Notes: generated from the letters alone by a model not told the origin. A stretch of DNA of 52,500 nucleotides from Neocallimastix lanati (nom. inval.) (GCA_016946835.1 JACVTC010000140.1:267501-320000), one strand, 5' to 3'; numbered from the stretch's first letter, positions 39,027 to 50,842 are shown. A program made the numbers and translations.

Positions 39027-40493
39027 ATGAATTCAAAAGATATCAAAATGAAATTAAGATTTTCTGCATTATTAACTGTTGCTGCTTTATTATGCACTGG
39101 CATTAATGCCAAATTAACAGAAAATGAGAAAGACACTTTATTAAGTTTGCACAAAAAAGCAAGAAATGAAGTTGGTGCTAAGGATATGAAATCTATTTCA
39201 TGGAGTAGTGGTCTCGCTTCAGCTGCCCAAGTAAGTGTCTTAAGAAAATTTTCAATTTCATAATATACTTATTAATAAACTTTAAAAGAAATAATAATAA
39301 TAAATAAATATTTTTTTTAAAAAAATCAAAAGAAATAAATATCTAAAGAAATAATAATAAATAAATAAATAAATAATTTTTTTAAAAAAATTAGAAGAAA
39401 TAAATATATTAACAATTATATTTAATAATTTTAGAGTTATGCTGATGGTTGTCATGGTATGAATCATTCTGGTGATGGTCCAGAAAATTTAGCTTCTAGA
39501 GGTGATAGAAGTGTTTCTTCTTTATTCCAACAATGGAAAAACGAAAAGTCCGATTTCCTTTCTTCAGGTTATGTTAGTAACTTTAAGGATGTCTATTATC
39601 ATGGTGCTCAAATCGGTCACTATTCTCAAATTGTTTGGGCTGATACAACTCAAGTTGGTTGTGGTTTAGCTGAATGTAAGGGTTCATACTACTTAGTTTG
39701 TAGATACAATACTGGTAATGTTATAGGTTCAAAGGTATATAGTGGTGGTTCTTCAAGACATGAAGAAAAACACGAAGAAAAACACGAAGAAAAGCATGAA
39801 GAAAAGCACGAAGAGAAACATGAAGAAAAGCATGAAGAAAAGCATGAAGAAAAGAAAACTACCAGAAGAACTACAACTACTACCAGAACTACAACTACTA
39901 CTACTACTACTACTAAGAAGGTTATTCCAACTACAGCCGCTTCAAAGACTGTAAGTGGTCCTTCTGTTACACCAGCTGTACCATTGGTACCAGCTTCTAA
40001 AGTTCCTGTCCCATTATCAGGTGCTGTTAATGGTGCAGCTCAAAATTCTACTGCTCCTGGTGTTGTTAATAGTACTAAGGTTGTACCAGTTCAAAAGGTT
40101 AATACTGTCAAGACTCCAAAGGTTGAAAAAGATGAAAAGGCTGAAAAGGCTGAAAAACCAAAGACTGAAGTTAAGGAAAAGGAAATTGAAGGAGCTACTG
40201 AAGAACAAGAACAAGAAAGTGGTGCTGGTGGTGTTGCCGCTGGAGTAGCTGTTACTGGATCTGTTGTTGGTGCAGCTGCTGCTTTTGTATTCCTTAAGAA
40301 GAACCCAACTCAATACGATCAACTTAAGAGAAGCCTTTCCAGAAAGGCTACATCTGTTAAACGTGGTGCTTCTGTAGTTACTAGAAAATTAACTACAAAG
40401 AGAACCGCTCCAGCTACTGCTCCACCAAGTTACAATGCTAACGATTATAATTTCACTTATAGAGCTGATTTTGTTGACTCCATGCAAGTTTAA
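39027..40493 (+). CDS. Membrane-anchored CAP (SCP/PR-1) protein, paralog 2
   Basis: Two exons, 39027-39230 and 39435-40493, give 420 aa. The phase-0 intron (GTAAGT...TTAG) is in the same place as in the paralogs. A signal peptide ends INA before KLT, after a second Met at 39048. The CAP tetrad is His79, Glu85, Glu105, His130, with GHYSQIVWADT and the LVCRYNTGNVIG strand. The stalk differs from paralog 1: eight EEKH-type repeats (about residues 172-204), a Thr/Arg run, a Pro/Val/Ala-rich section and a Lys/Glu section. The helix VAVTGSVVGAAAAFVFLKK (339-357) and the tail with SVKRGA..VTRK are nearly the same as in paralog 1. A cell-surface lipid-binding role is inferred from the family; a type I membrane topology is inferred from the sequence. 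Confidence 0.9.
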
Positions 40494-41676
40494 GTTTAGA
40501 TTACATATATAGTAATTAAAAAATCCATAAATGTGTATATAAATTAGTTTTCCTTTTTTCTTTAAATGTTATAAATATTCTTTATATAATTTTTTAAAGA
40601 TATTTATTTAGCATTAAAATATAAATAAAATAGCGAAGAAAAAAGGTTTTTCCTAATAATTATATATATTATGAAAGCAATTCTTAATTTTCATATTTCA
40701 TAAATTTAAAAAAAATATAGAATTAAAATTAAATAAACCTAAATTAATAAAATTTTAAAAGAAAAAATAGGTAATAATACAAAAAAAAAAAAAGTTATAA
40801 AGGATTCCTATATAAAATAAGGAATTTTTATAATATAATAAAAAAAATTCTATTATAATATACTCATTAATTATTAAAATTAATAATTTTTATATATTTA
40901 TTATTTTTTTTTTTTTTTAGCTTTTTTTTTTAAAAAAATAAAGAAAAAAAAATAAAAAAAAATTATATACCATAAAAAATTAAAAGGTAGATTATTATTA
41001 TTTTTTTTTTTTAAAAAAAAAAAAAAAAAGGAAATTTCATACACATTGAAGTTTTTTTATCTTTATTATTGTTCATATTTTTTAATTATATGTACGTAAT
41101 TATTAAAGTTTAAAGACTTTATAGATTATTTTTTTTTTCCTTTATATAACTAAATAGAAATTATTATAAAATATTATTAATAATAATTTAAAGGAAATTT
41201 TATAAATGAATGAAATATTTTCTTTTTATTTTTTTTTTTTAAAAAAATATATATATATAATAGAATTTAAAAAATATTAATATTAATAATACGAAATAAA
41301 TATTTAAGTTAATAATAGCATTTTAAAACAAAAACAAAGCAAAAAATAATAAAAAATAAAAAAATAAATATAAATATAATAAATAATAAATAGAAATAAA
41401 TATTTAAAAATAATAATAGTATTTTTAATAAAAAAAAAAATAATAATAAAAATTAAAATAAAATAACTACTTTAAAAGTTAAAAAAAAAAAAAAATAAAA
41501 AAAAAATAATTAATTAGTTATAATAAACAAATAAATAAATAAAAATTAGTATAATCTACCTGAAATAAACTTAAACTTTTTAATAATAATAATAATAATT
41601 AAATTTAGTGTTAATATACATATATATAATTTTTTTTATGAATTTTTTTTATGAATTTTTTAAAAATATGTATTTT
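40494..41676. other. 3' flank of CAP paralog 2, with a conserved dyad
   Basis: At 40804-40825 there is an imperfect inverted repeat (ATTCC-TATATAAAATAA-GGAAT) that has a close match downstream of paralog 3 (51206-51227). Several T(n)A(n) dyads follow (about 40921-40937, 41000-41028, 41231-41248). The rest is A/T simple sequence up to the LINE cluster. Confidence 0.6.
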
Positions 41677-41690
41677 AATATATAGTCCCT

Positions 41691-42255
41691 TTTAGTTTTA
41701 AATGAGCTACATTTCGATAGTGGGGAACAGAGACAATTAAATGAACTACTTTTCAAAGGTTCATCTGAGTCACCTGTTCCAAAAATTGTGGGCTTGGCGG
41801 AATTCTTAACAAGTGCAATACCTATCATTAGTAGTTCGTTTGAGCTATTATTTGATAGGTATTGCAAAATACCAAACTTATCCAAGAGCGTCGACGTCGT
41901 ACTGATAAGGCATAATGATAATACAGGATCGTCATCTATTTCTACGAAGGATGAATCTTGCCCTAGTAGTTCAATAAATGATGAATCCGGGGAGAGTTTA
42001 GTGGACACCACACTATCTATATTAAAGATGTTACTTCTAGGTTTTATTTCTTTTTTATTTGTTAGGAAGGGAAAAATTCCCGCATAGTACAACTTGCCGA
42101 AATACATAGTATTTTCGAGCTTTTTTATTTTTTTTTTTATTTTTTAATTTTTTTATTTTTAATTTCAAATGTACTTTTCACCTACATGTATTTTTTAAAA
42201 TAAAATTAATAAAGTTTTGGAAGTGTATTCTCTTCCCTGTCTAAAAAAAAAAAAA
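41691..42255 (+). mobile_element. 5'-truncated LINE insertion with 14-bp TSD
   Basis: This is a non-LTR element 3' end. It starts in the C-terminal coding part (open frame reading LNELHFDSGEQRQLNELLFKGSS and on to a stop near 42085), then a 3' UTR, a GGAAG/CTTCC hairpin (42219-42236) and 15 A (42243-42257). AATATATAGTCCCT occurs at 41677-41690 and again at 42256-42269, a target-site duplication whose AA overlaps the A tail. It inserted into an older LINE piece that continues from 42256. The 44372-45034 copy is about the same length and highly similar. The antisense frame (41649-42107) is a shadow. Confidence 0.88.
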
Positions 42256-44371
42256 AATATATAGTCCCTCTTGGTGGAATTTCAGCTTTAGATAAGCTAA
42301 AATTTGATACTGGGGAACGGAGGCATTTAAGTTAATAACGCCTCTCACATGCATTTTAAAGTTAGAAAATCCCTTCTTTCATTTACACGTTTCTTCTCAA
42401 ATAAACTTATTCCTATTGCATACAAGAAAAAAGTTCTTCAATCCTTTGTTATTAGTAAAGTAATTTATTATTCTCCTTTACTTGGTTCAAACAAATCTAG
42501 AACGGCCAGAATTCAAACATTAATTAATACTGGTCTATTTTGGTGTATCGGCTCCTTCTCTAAAAATGGTAAAACAAGTTCAGAAGACAATAACTATATT
42601 AGACATAATTCTACTATGAGTACTTATGCTTTATCTTGAGATCTAAGCATTCCTTCTATTGCTGGTGGCTGTGCAGCCTTACAAATTAAATCATTTGCAA
42701 AATGGAGTAAATCAAACTGTATTATAAAGGATCTTATTAAATCTATTCCCAAAATGCCTTATTATTCCTAGACTAAAGAATCTAGAACACTGTATAAAAA
42801 AATCAAAAAATATAAATGTGAAAAATATGACGATATTTTAGAACGTTACTGGAAATCAATTGCCAAATTTCAAGGTATTAAAGGTCAAAATTACGATTGT
42901 AATAAGTTCTCAAACAATAAAGCTATAATTATGCTTAGCTTAAAATATCCCCAATTCAATTTAGGGTTTTCGTAGATTATACGTTTACGCTGTGGTTATA
43001 AATACAATACTACTATTGCTATTAGAATGGGTAGAGTTTCAGAAGATTATCCCAAGAATTGCCCCCGTTGTGGCGAAGATAAACAATCTTTTGAACATTG
43101 GATTTTTAAATGCGATGCTCTTGCATCTTTTAGATGGAATTCTTTAAATTTCATCGATGATCTCTATGTTTTATTCCTTGGGAAGATTAGAGTGTTTAAT
43201 CCTCTTTCTTCCAATGACTCTATTTCTAATTTTGAAGATTATATCAATCATTATATATACTTGTTCCTTCTTGGTGGGACTTTAGTTTTAAATGAGCTAC
43301 ATTTCGATAGTGGGGAACAGAGACAATTAAATGAACTACTTTTAGGTGTCCTTGTTATTATAGAAAAAATAGTAATCCTCGATTGGAAAATTGGTTTTCT
43401 AAATGCTATCTTTTCAGTGAATTTCGAATGAAATATTTTAAGGATATGGAAATTCTTTATGAAATATTTTATATTATTTCTAAATATGATCCAAAATCTA
43501 ATAGTAATGTAGACATTGTTATCACAGATATGAATAATATAAAACTAAGTTCTGATTCTGATACTAGTAACGAAGTATATAATATTAATAATATTAACAA
43601 TAGAAATAATATTGTTAATAATAGTAGAAATAGTGATAGTGAAAAAAGAAATATTAATATTAGTGATAATGAAAATTATAATATCGATACTTCTAATTTA
43701 GCGAATAGTTCAATTGGTGAAAATCATGGTAATTTAAGTAATTTTCTGAAAAATGAGTGTGTAAATATATATGTGACGTGGTACAGATTATATAACTTTC
43801 TTCTTGGTGGAAGGGATGCAGACATTATAGATTTAAATTATGAAAAGGAATGGAATATTTTGTTTAAGAACCAAATCATTTCTGGTGATTATTCAAAAAC
43901 GCCATTCTTGGTGCGATCTGCGGCTCTCTTTACAAAAATTATGCCTCGGGCTAGTACTCGGCAAGGGTTACTATTCCGAAGGTATAAACGCAAACTAACC
44001 AGGAGCGTCAACTCTGAAAATGCAGTAAGAAAGGCTAGCAGAGCCAATGTCTCTCAAGGAGAAGACCATAATTTCTTTCAGATAGGCAATTCAAACCCTA
44101 ATCCATAAGGAGGTGGTGTTCATTGCATATGAACATTTTTCTGAATTTATTTATACACTTATTTTTGATTATTACTTTTTATTTCACGTTACTATTTCAT
44201 TAATTATTATGTTCAAATTGGACAAAAAATATTTATTTATTTTATTAATTCTGTGTTTTTTTTTATTTTTTTATTTAAATTAAAAGTATTCATGTATTTT
44301 ATATAAGAATAAATAAATAAAGATTAAAGTTCTCAATAATTGAGGCTATAAAAAAAATAAAAAAAAAAAAA
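42256..44371 (+). mobile_element. LINE fragment: RT C-terminus, zinc motif, C-terminal domain, 3' UTR
   Basis: A short C-terminal piece (42270-42340) is followed by one frame from 42349 to about 43345 reading the C-terminal part of a non-LTR reverse transcriptase (SFVISKVIYYSPLLGSNKSRT). It then reads a CX2CX8HX4C motif (CPRCGEDKQSFEHWIFKC, 43060-43113), as in LINE zf-RVT regions. That frame has three stops (42637, 42769, 42973). After a frameshift near 43345-43383 it runs on to 44108 through an Asn/Ser-rich linker and a basic end. A 3' UTR and an A-rich tail (to 44371) follow. The 3' UTR differs from the neighbouring copies, so it is another subfamily. It is inactive. Confidence 0.8.
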
Positions 44372-44976
44372 CCTAAGACTCTATTTCTGATTTTAAAGAT
44401 TATATCAATCATTATATATACTTGTTCCTTCTTGGTGGAACTTTAGCTTTAAATGAGCTACATTTCGATAGTGGGGAACAGAGACAATTAAATGAACTAC
44501 TTTTCAAAGGTTCATCTGAATCACCTGTTCCAAAAATTGTGGGCTTGACGAAATTCTTAACTAGCGCAATACCTATCATAAGTAGTTCGTTTGAGCTATT
44601 ATTTGATAAGAATTCTAAATTACCAAACTTAACCAAAAGCATCGACGTCGTACTGATAAAGCATAATGATAATACAGGATCATCATCTATTTCCACGAAG
44701 GGTGAATCTCGCCCTACTTGTTCAATAAATGGTGAATCCGGGGAGAGTTTAGTGGACACCACACTATCTATTTTAAAGATGTTACTTTTAGGTTTTGCTT
44801 ACTTTTTTATTTGTATGGAAGGGAAAATTCCCACATAGTATTTTTGAGCTCTTTTATTTTTTTATTTTTTAAACTTTTATTTTTATTTTTAATTTATAAT
44901 GTACTTTTCACCTAAATTTATTTTTTTTTTATAATAAAATTAATAAAATTATGGAAGTGTATTCTCTTCCTTCCTG

Positions 44977-45034
<58 letters not shown>
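44372..45034 (+). mobile_element. 5'-truncated LINE copy with 55-nt poly(A)
   Basis: It begins abruptly after the A-rich tail of the previous element, at sequence homologous to about 43210. It runs through an open frame (44422-44838) reading FLLGGTLALNELHFDSGEQR and further, with a stop at 44836-44838. A 3' UTR carries the same GGAAG-TGTATTCT-CTTCC hairpin (44953-44970), followed by 55 uninterrupted A (44980-45034). The pure long tail suggests a recent insertion. I could not identify a target-site duplication. Confidence 0.85.
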
Positions 45035-45036
<2 letters not shown>

Positions 45037-45350
45037 GAAAAAGTATAAACTGCTTTTAAGTTTTGGGTTTAAAAATAAGACTTTCAATACCACTAATTGA
45101 TAATATGTCTAAGGAATTATCTATACCTCCTATAGCTAGACTTTGTGATAAGGCGATAATTCAGTGCATTAAAAAGTGGAAAGAAGTCTTTTTTTTTTTT
45201 TTTTTTTTTTTTGTATTATTTCTCATTTAGTTAAAAATATTACCAACACTTTCACAATATTCATGGACGAAAAAAAACAAGTAGATTAGCAATACTCAAA
45301 CACAATAATTAACTTCCTGAAGAAATACGGAAGTTTTACTGGGAAAAATG
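45035..45350 (+). mobile_element. Decayed LINE fragment (RT C-terminal region)
   Basis: The sequence parallels 47058-47380 throughout, and its translation (SKELSIPPIARLCDKA, then ISHLVKN) matches the LSxDLSIPSIAGGCAA and IIKDLIKSIP blocks of the 42.3-kb LINE. A 23-nt T run at 45190-45212 has replaced a TCTTCTTG seen in the sister copy. It is non-functional. Confidence 0.7.
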
Positions 45351-45690
<340 letters not shown>

Positions 45691-46437
45691 CAAATACAAA
45701 AAGTTTAAATTTGTTTTTGAAAAATTTATTCAAAGTCTATCTCTTAAATATTTAAAATTTTCTCTCGGTTTTTTTTTTTGGATTGGACAAATTAAATATG
45801 GACTTAAAATTTGATGTGAAATCTTATGTAAAAAGCAAATTTGTAACCGAAGATTGCTTAACATATGTAACAGAATACCTAGTTTTATACATCAGATACT
45901 TTCTTGAAGAATTTAAAGGCAATTATTGATGAAATTTTTATTAATTTTTCTCTGGTTGTTCATGAGAAATCATTGGACATGCCTAATAATAAAGAGGAAG
46001 ATTTTGAAGGGTATATTATTTTACTTATTGTTTTTCATTCTTGGAGAAATTGCAGTATATGAAATTTTAAAAATCAGTTTGGGGGGAGAGGGAAAGGGGG
46101 TTTTATTAATACTATCTTTTAATCACCTTCGAGACATTCTTCTTTCCTGATATCATATTTTGTGGGACTTGCGGAATTCCATAGTAATGTTATGATTAGT
46201 GATTTTTACACAATGATCAATTTTGTATACCATTAGACCTACCGTTGTCAAGAGCGTCGAGGTTGAAACGATAAACCAAAGAAGAAATTCTGATACAGAT
46301 TCGAATGATAATTTTAATTCACATGGTGTTATCATCGACGATTGGGAAGAATTAGAGGCCATTTCATACAAGAAACTCATAAAATTTTTTAATATTAATT
46401 TAAAAACTTTATTATTATATAAAGTTTATTCCTAGAC

Positions 46438-46440
<3 letters not shown>
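45691..46440 (+). mobile_element. Diverged LINE C-terminal fragment
   Basis: At about 46160-46275 the segment TGTGGGACTTGCGGAATTC ... TTGTCAAGAGCGTCGA lines up with TGTGGGCTTGGCGGAATTC ... TTATCCAAGAGCGTCGA of the 41.7-kb copy. The frame 46223-46435 reads TVVKSVEVETINQ followed by an acidic stretch, as in the C-terminal domain of the other copies. Upstream (45900-46140) is probably the same element, more decayed. It contains a G-rich stretch (46079-46101) that stands out in this AT-rich region. Confidence 0.6.
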
Positions 46441-46468
<28 letters not shown>

Positions 46469-46860
46469 ATTTTAAACTTCATTTTATTTTTATTAATTTT
46501 TTTTTTATTTGGAATTAAACTTATAAAAAAAAAAGACTGGATAGAAATATTTTATTATATATACATATATTTTTCTTAATGCAACCTGTAATTTTTAGAA
46601 TTACTTTTATTTCGATCTACTTTTTTTTTTTTTTTCTTTCTGGAAACGAAGAAGACTTAAATAATAACAGTAACAATTTTTCAAATATTAACTTTTTTTT
46701 TTTTTTTTTTTTTTTTACAAAGATATGTATACTGATTAGTGCTCTGTAGACGATTTTGAAGGTATGAAGTTCTTTGATCTAATTACAATCATTGTGAATT
46801 TACTGATACCAAAGCTCATTTAATTTTTGATACTCTAATCATGAGCTTTATTTGAAAGGT
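46441..46860. other. A/T runs and possible LINE debris
   Basis: A run of A at about 46439-46466 follows the previous LINE fragment and may be its tail. T runs lie at about 46621-46635 and 46693-46716. Between 46735 and 46860 there is moderately complex sequence that may be decayed LINE coding DNA, but I cannot identify a motif in it. Confidence 0.4.
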
Positions 46861-47385
46861 TTTTAATACCTTTCAATAAATCATTGGATTTAAAAACTAC
46901 TATTACTAAGATTGACAGTAAATAAATTATAAGATTACTTTTTTCTTTTGATTTTAAATATAGAAACGTACTTTTCTACTTTAAAACTAGTATTCTAGTC
47001 TCTTTTGTTCTTAGTTCAATTCTTTACTATTCACCTTTATTAGGATCAAATGAAAAGAAAACTGAAAAAGCTCAAAGCTGCTTTTAATCAATGTTTGTTT
47101 TGGAGTTTTGGGTTTAAAAATTAAACTTCCAATACCCCTATTAATAATTTATCTAAGGAATTATTTAAACTTTCTATATCTAGTTTTTGTACTAAGGTGA
47201 TAATTTGATGCGTTAACAAGCAAAGAGAGTCTTCTTGTATTATTTCTCATTTAGTTAAAAATATACCAATACTTTCACATAATTCATGGATAAAAAAAAA
47301 AAACACTTAGATTAACAATACACAAACACAATAATTAACTTCCTGAAGAAATACGAAAGTATTGCTTGGAAAATGTTCATTATTG
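46861..47385 (+). mobile_element. Decayed LINE fragment (RT C-terminus)
   Basis: A frame around 46978-47095 reads SFVLSSILYYSPLLGSNEKKTEKAQ, matching SFVISKVIYYSPLLGSNKSRT of the 42.3-kb LINE. The following 300 bp parallels 45035-45350 (GTATTATTTCTCATTTAG and AATTAACTTCCTGAAG are identical in both). It is broken by stops and followed by (ATT)n. It is non-functional. Confidence 0.75.
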
Positions 47386-47420
47386 TTATTATTATTATTT
47401 TATTATTATAATTATTATTA

Positions 47421-47454
<34 letters not shown>

Positions 47455-49140
47455 GTTATTAATATTTCATTCTTTTTTTAATATTTATAAAATAGAAACA
47501 AACTATAAATAATTATTATAAATATACTTTAATTTTTATGTTACTTTATTAATATATATGAAATGTTTAGTAAGGGGAGAATCTGATTACCAATAATTTT
47601 AATATATATTATTTAATATATATTTGTTTAGGTTTTTTTAATTTATTAAATGTTCAAAAATTTTTTATATATACAATATGAATTACGGATATTAATAATT
47701 TGCATGGATGGATGGATAAAAATCTATAGAACATAAAATTATTCCATTCTTAAATTATTTATTAATTTTCAATAATCAAAAATAATTAAAACTGTAAAAA
47801 AAAAAATTTAACATTAAAAAAAAAAAATGAATAATGTAATTGTAATAAAAGCAAAAAATTTTTTTCATTTTTTATTTTTATTTTTATTATTATTATTATT
47901 ATTATTTTTTTTATAATAAAAATAAATTATAACCATTATAATGAATTTTTTTTTTTATATTTTACATTTTAATTTCTTATTTTTTATTATAATAATATTT
48001 ATATGTTAAATTGCGGCTGTAATACAAAATTATATATATTTGTATATACATAAATAAAAATATAAAATTGTACACATATTTTTATATATAATAAAGAAAT
48101 AAATAAATAATATAATCTCACCCATTAAAAATTTTTTTTTAATTTTTTGAAAAAATTTCAAATTTGTGTTAAACAAAAAAAAAAAAGAAAAAATAATAAT
48201 ATAAAAATAAAAATAAATGAAAAAATTTATTAATTAAAGTTTAAATTAATGAAACTGTTTAACCTTTTTAATTAAAAAAAAAATAAATCATATTATATAG
48301 TTTTTTCTTACATACTACTTTAATAAATATAATAATTAATATCTTATAATAATTAATATCTTATAATAATTAATATCTTATAATAATTTAAATCATTAAT
48401 ATTATTTCTTTTATATTTAATTTGTAATTAAATTAAATATTTAATATATATTATTTTACTATAGAAATATTTTCTAGTATTAATAATGATATAAGATATT
48501 AAGCATAATATATTATAATATATTATATTTGAAATTTAATTTATTCTAGAAAGTACAAAAAAAAAATAAAATATTTATTCTATTTTATTATTTTGAATAT
48601 AGGTATTTTAATAAAAAAAATTACACTTTGTGTAACAATATAATACATTGTAATTTCTATCAAGTAATATCATGATTTATCTAGACATTATTAACAAATA
48701 AAATAATGATATATATTGAAAAATAATTTTCTTTTTTTTTTTTTTTTTTTTTTTCATAAAATTATTTTGTATTTTGGAATATGCTCTAACTTTTTTTTAA
48801 ATAAAACATGGTTTTTGGAAAAAATTAATTATAAAAAGAACCAAAGTAAAAAAAGTTATATGAAAAAATAAATAAAAAAATAATAATAATAATAAAATAA
48901 ACCTAATAAATAAAATTAAAACAAATAAAAATAAAAATATTTAAGTTATTTAAAAATTGTAATGTATTATTTATATATAAATTAATATTGATTATTAAAT
49001 ATATATTAATATTTATTATATAATCTATTTTATTTTATATTCATATATCATGTATCATTTATAAATTTAAAATAAATTATAATCAATAAATTAAATGTAA
49101 TATTATTACAATAATAAATAATGTTTTAAAACTTCAATAT
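47386..49140. other. AT-rich spacer upstream of CAP gene 3
   Basis: It has (ATT)n at about 47387-47458, a 17-bp tandem repeat (AATTAATATCTTATAAT, about four copies, 48331-48388) and a T run at about 48731-48754. There is no coding signal. The promoter of the third CAP paralog should lie at the right end. Confidence 0.55.
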
Positions 49141-50567
49141 ATGAATAGAATAATAAAATTCAAAATGAAATTTAGTATTTCTATTTTATTATCTGTTGCT
49201 ACTTTATTATGTGGCAGTGTCAAAGCTGGTTTAGCTGACAGTGAAAAAGATAAATTATTAAGTCTTCACAAAAGTACTAGAAGTCAAGTTGGGGCTAGTA
49301 ATATGAAGTCTATTTCATGGGATAGTGGACTTGCTAGTGCTGCTCAAGTAAGAATAATAATAAAAAAAAAAAAAAATTAATTTAAATATTCTTTTTATAT
49401 AATAAAAAGAATATTTAAATAAACAAATAAAATTACAGTAATATAAAATTGCCTATTTTCTATTTTAAATATAACCTGGTTAAACTAATAAAATCTAATA
49501 TATATATATTATTGAAAAAAAAAAAAAAAAAAAAAAAGAGTTACGCTAATGGATGTCATGGTATGAATCACTCTGGATCACCTGAAAATTTAGCTATAAA
49601 TTCTGGTAGTAGTAACGTTGCTGATTTATTTAATCAATGGAAAGATGAAAAATCTAAATTTTTAGAATCAGGATATTCCAATAAATATGGAGGTGGTACA
49701 TATAAAGGTCACAAAGTTGGTCATTATTCACAAATTGTTTGGGCTGATAATTCTAAGGTTGGTTGTGGTAAAGCCCAATGTAATGGAAGTACTTATTTAG
49801 TATGTAGATATGGTGTTGGTAATATCGTAGGTAATAAAGTTTACAGTGGTGGTTCTTCAGAAAAGAAAACAACTTCTAAAAAGACAACTACTACTACTAT
49901 CAAGAAAACCACTGCTGCTGTAGTTAAACAAACTACAAATTCCTCTGCTAAAGCTCCAGTTAAAACTGTTAATAATGGAGCTAAAGCCACTAATGCCAAT
50001 GTATTACCAGCTAAGAATCCATTGAATGCTTCAAAGGTTCCTGTTGCTCCTTCCACTGTTTCTAGTGCATTAAGTGGTACTAATCTTGCTACTGGACCTT
50101 TAGCTTCTCCAATAAATGGTATTAATGGTATAGGTGGTATTAATGGTGTTAATGGTACTAGTACTGTTAATGCTGCCAATGCTTTTAATGTTACAAATGT
50201 TGCAAATGGTGCAGCAAAAAACACTGCTAATGGTGCTAAAGGTGCCAATGGAGCTGGTGAAAAAGAAATTTCTGGTATTGATATAAATAATGAAGATGGT
50301 AGTAACACTGGCGCTGTTGTAACTGGTGTTGCCATTACCGGTTCTGTTGTTGGTGCTGCCGCTGCTATTGTGTTCGTTAAGAAGAATCCAAATAAGTATG
50401 AAGATCTTAAAAGAAATCTTAGTAAGAAAGCTTCATCTGTTAAGCGTGGTGCTACTGTTGTTACTAGAAGATTCACAACTAAGAAGGTTAAATCTCCAGT
50501 TCTAGATACCACTACTGAAGAAACTACTAATTATAGAGCTGAATTAACAGATGCTATGAAGGTTTAA
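49141..50567 (+). CDS. Membrane-anchored CAP (SCP/PR-1) protein, paralog 3
   Basis: Two exons, 49141-49347 and 49539-50567, give 411 aa. The intron (GTAAGA...AAG, 191 bp) is in the shared position after SAAQ and ends in a 24-nt A run directly before its AG, with no pyrimidine tract. The signal peptide (after Met9) ends VKA before GLA. The CAP tetrad is His80, Glu85, Glu106, His131, with GHYSQIVWADN and LVCRYGVGNIVG. The stalk has a Lys/Thr run, then a long Asn/Ala/Gly/Val region with INGI/VNG-type repeats (about residues 238-275). The helix VAITGSVVGAAAAIVFVKK (333-351), SSVKRGATVVTRRFTTKK and a YRAEL end match the paralogs. Stalks therefore vary while both ends are conserved. The antisense frame over exon 2 (49841-50512) is a shadow. 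Confidence 0.9.
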
Positions 50568-50807
50568 AAAAATGAAATAGCAATACATTTACTATATAGA
50601 AATCAATCATGAATATTAAAAAAAATAATAATAATTAATATCAACAACAAAAAATTTATTCAAAATCAAACATACAATAATAGATCAAAATCAAATCATA
50701 AAAGTATATTTACTTTATATAAAAAAAATATACAATTTAAATAATTTGTATGTATAAATTTAAACCATAAAAAAAATAATAATAATTTATTTAATTTCAT
50801 TAGTTTT

Positions 50808-50842
<35 letters not shown>

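Noticed and set aside
41649-42107. Minus-strand open frame over the LINE copy
   Set aside because: The sense frame carries the conserved C-terminal sequence shared with other copies; the antisense frame is incidental and mirrors 44412-44762.
44340-45050. Target-site duplication for the 44.4-kb LINE copy
   Set aside because: No matching direct repeat could be found between the sequence before 44372 and that after the poly(A) at 45034.
49841-50512. 223-codon antisense open frame over CAP paralog 3
   Set aside because: Shadow of a stalk-coding exon with biased codon use; similar antisense frames appear over the other paralogs.
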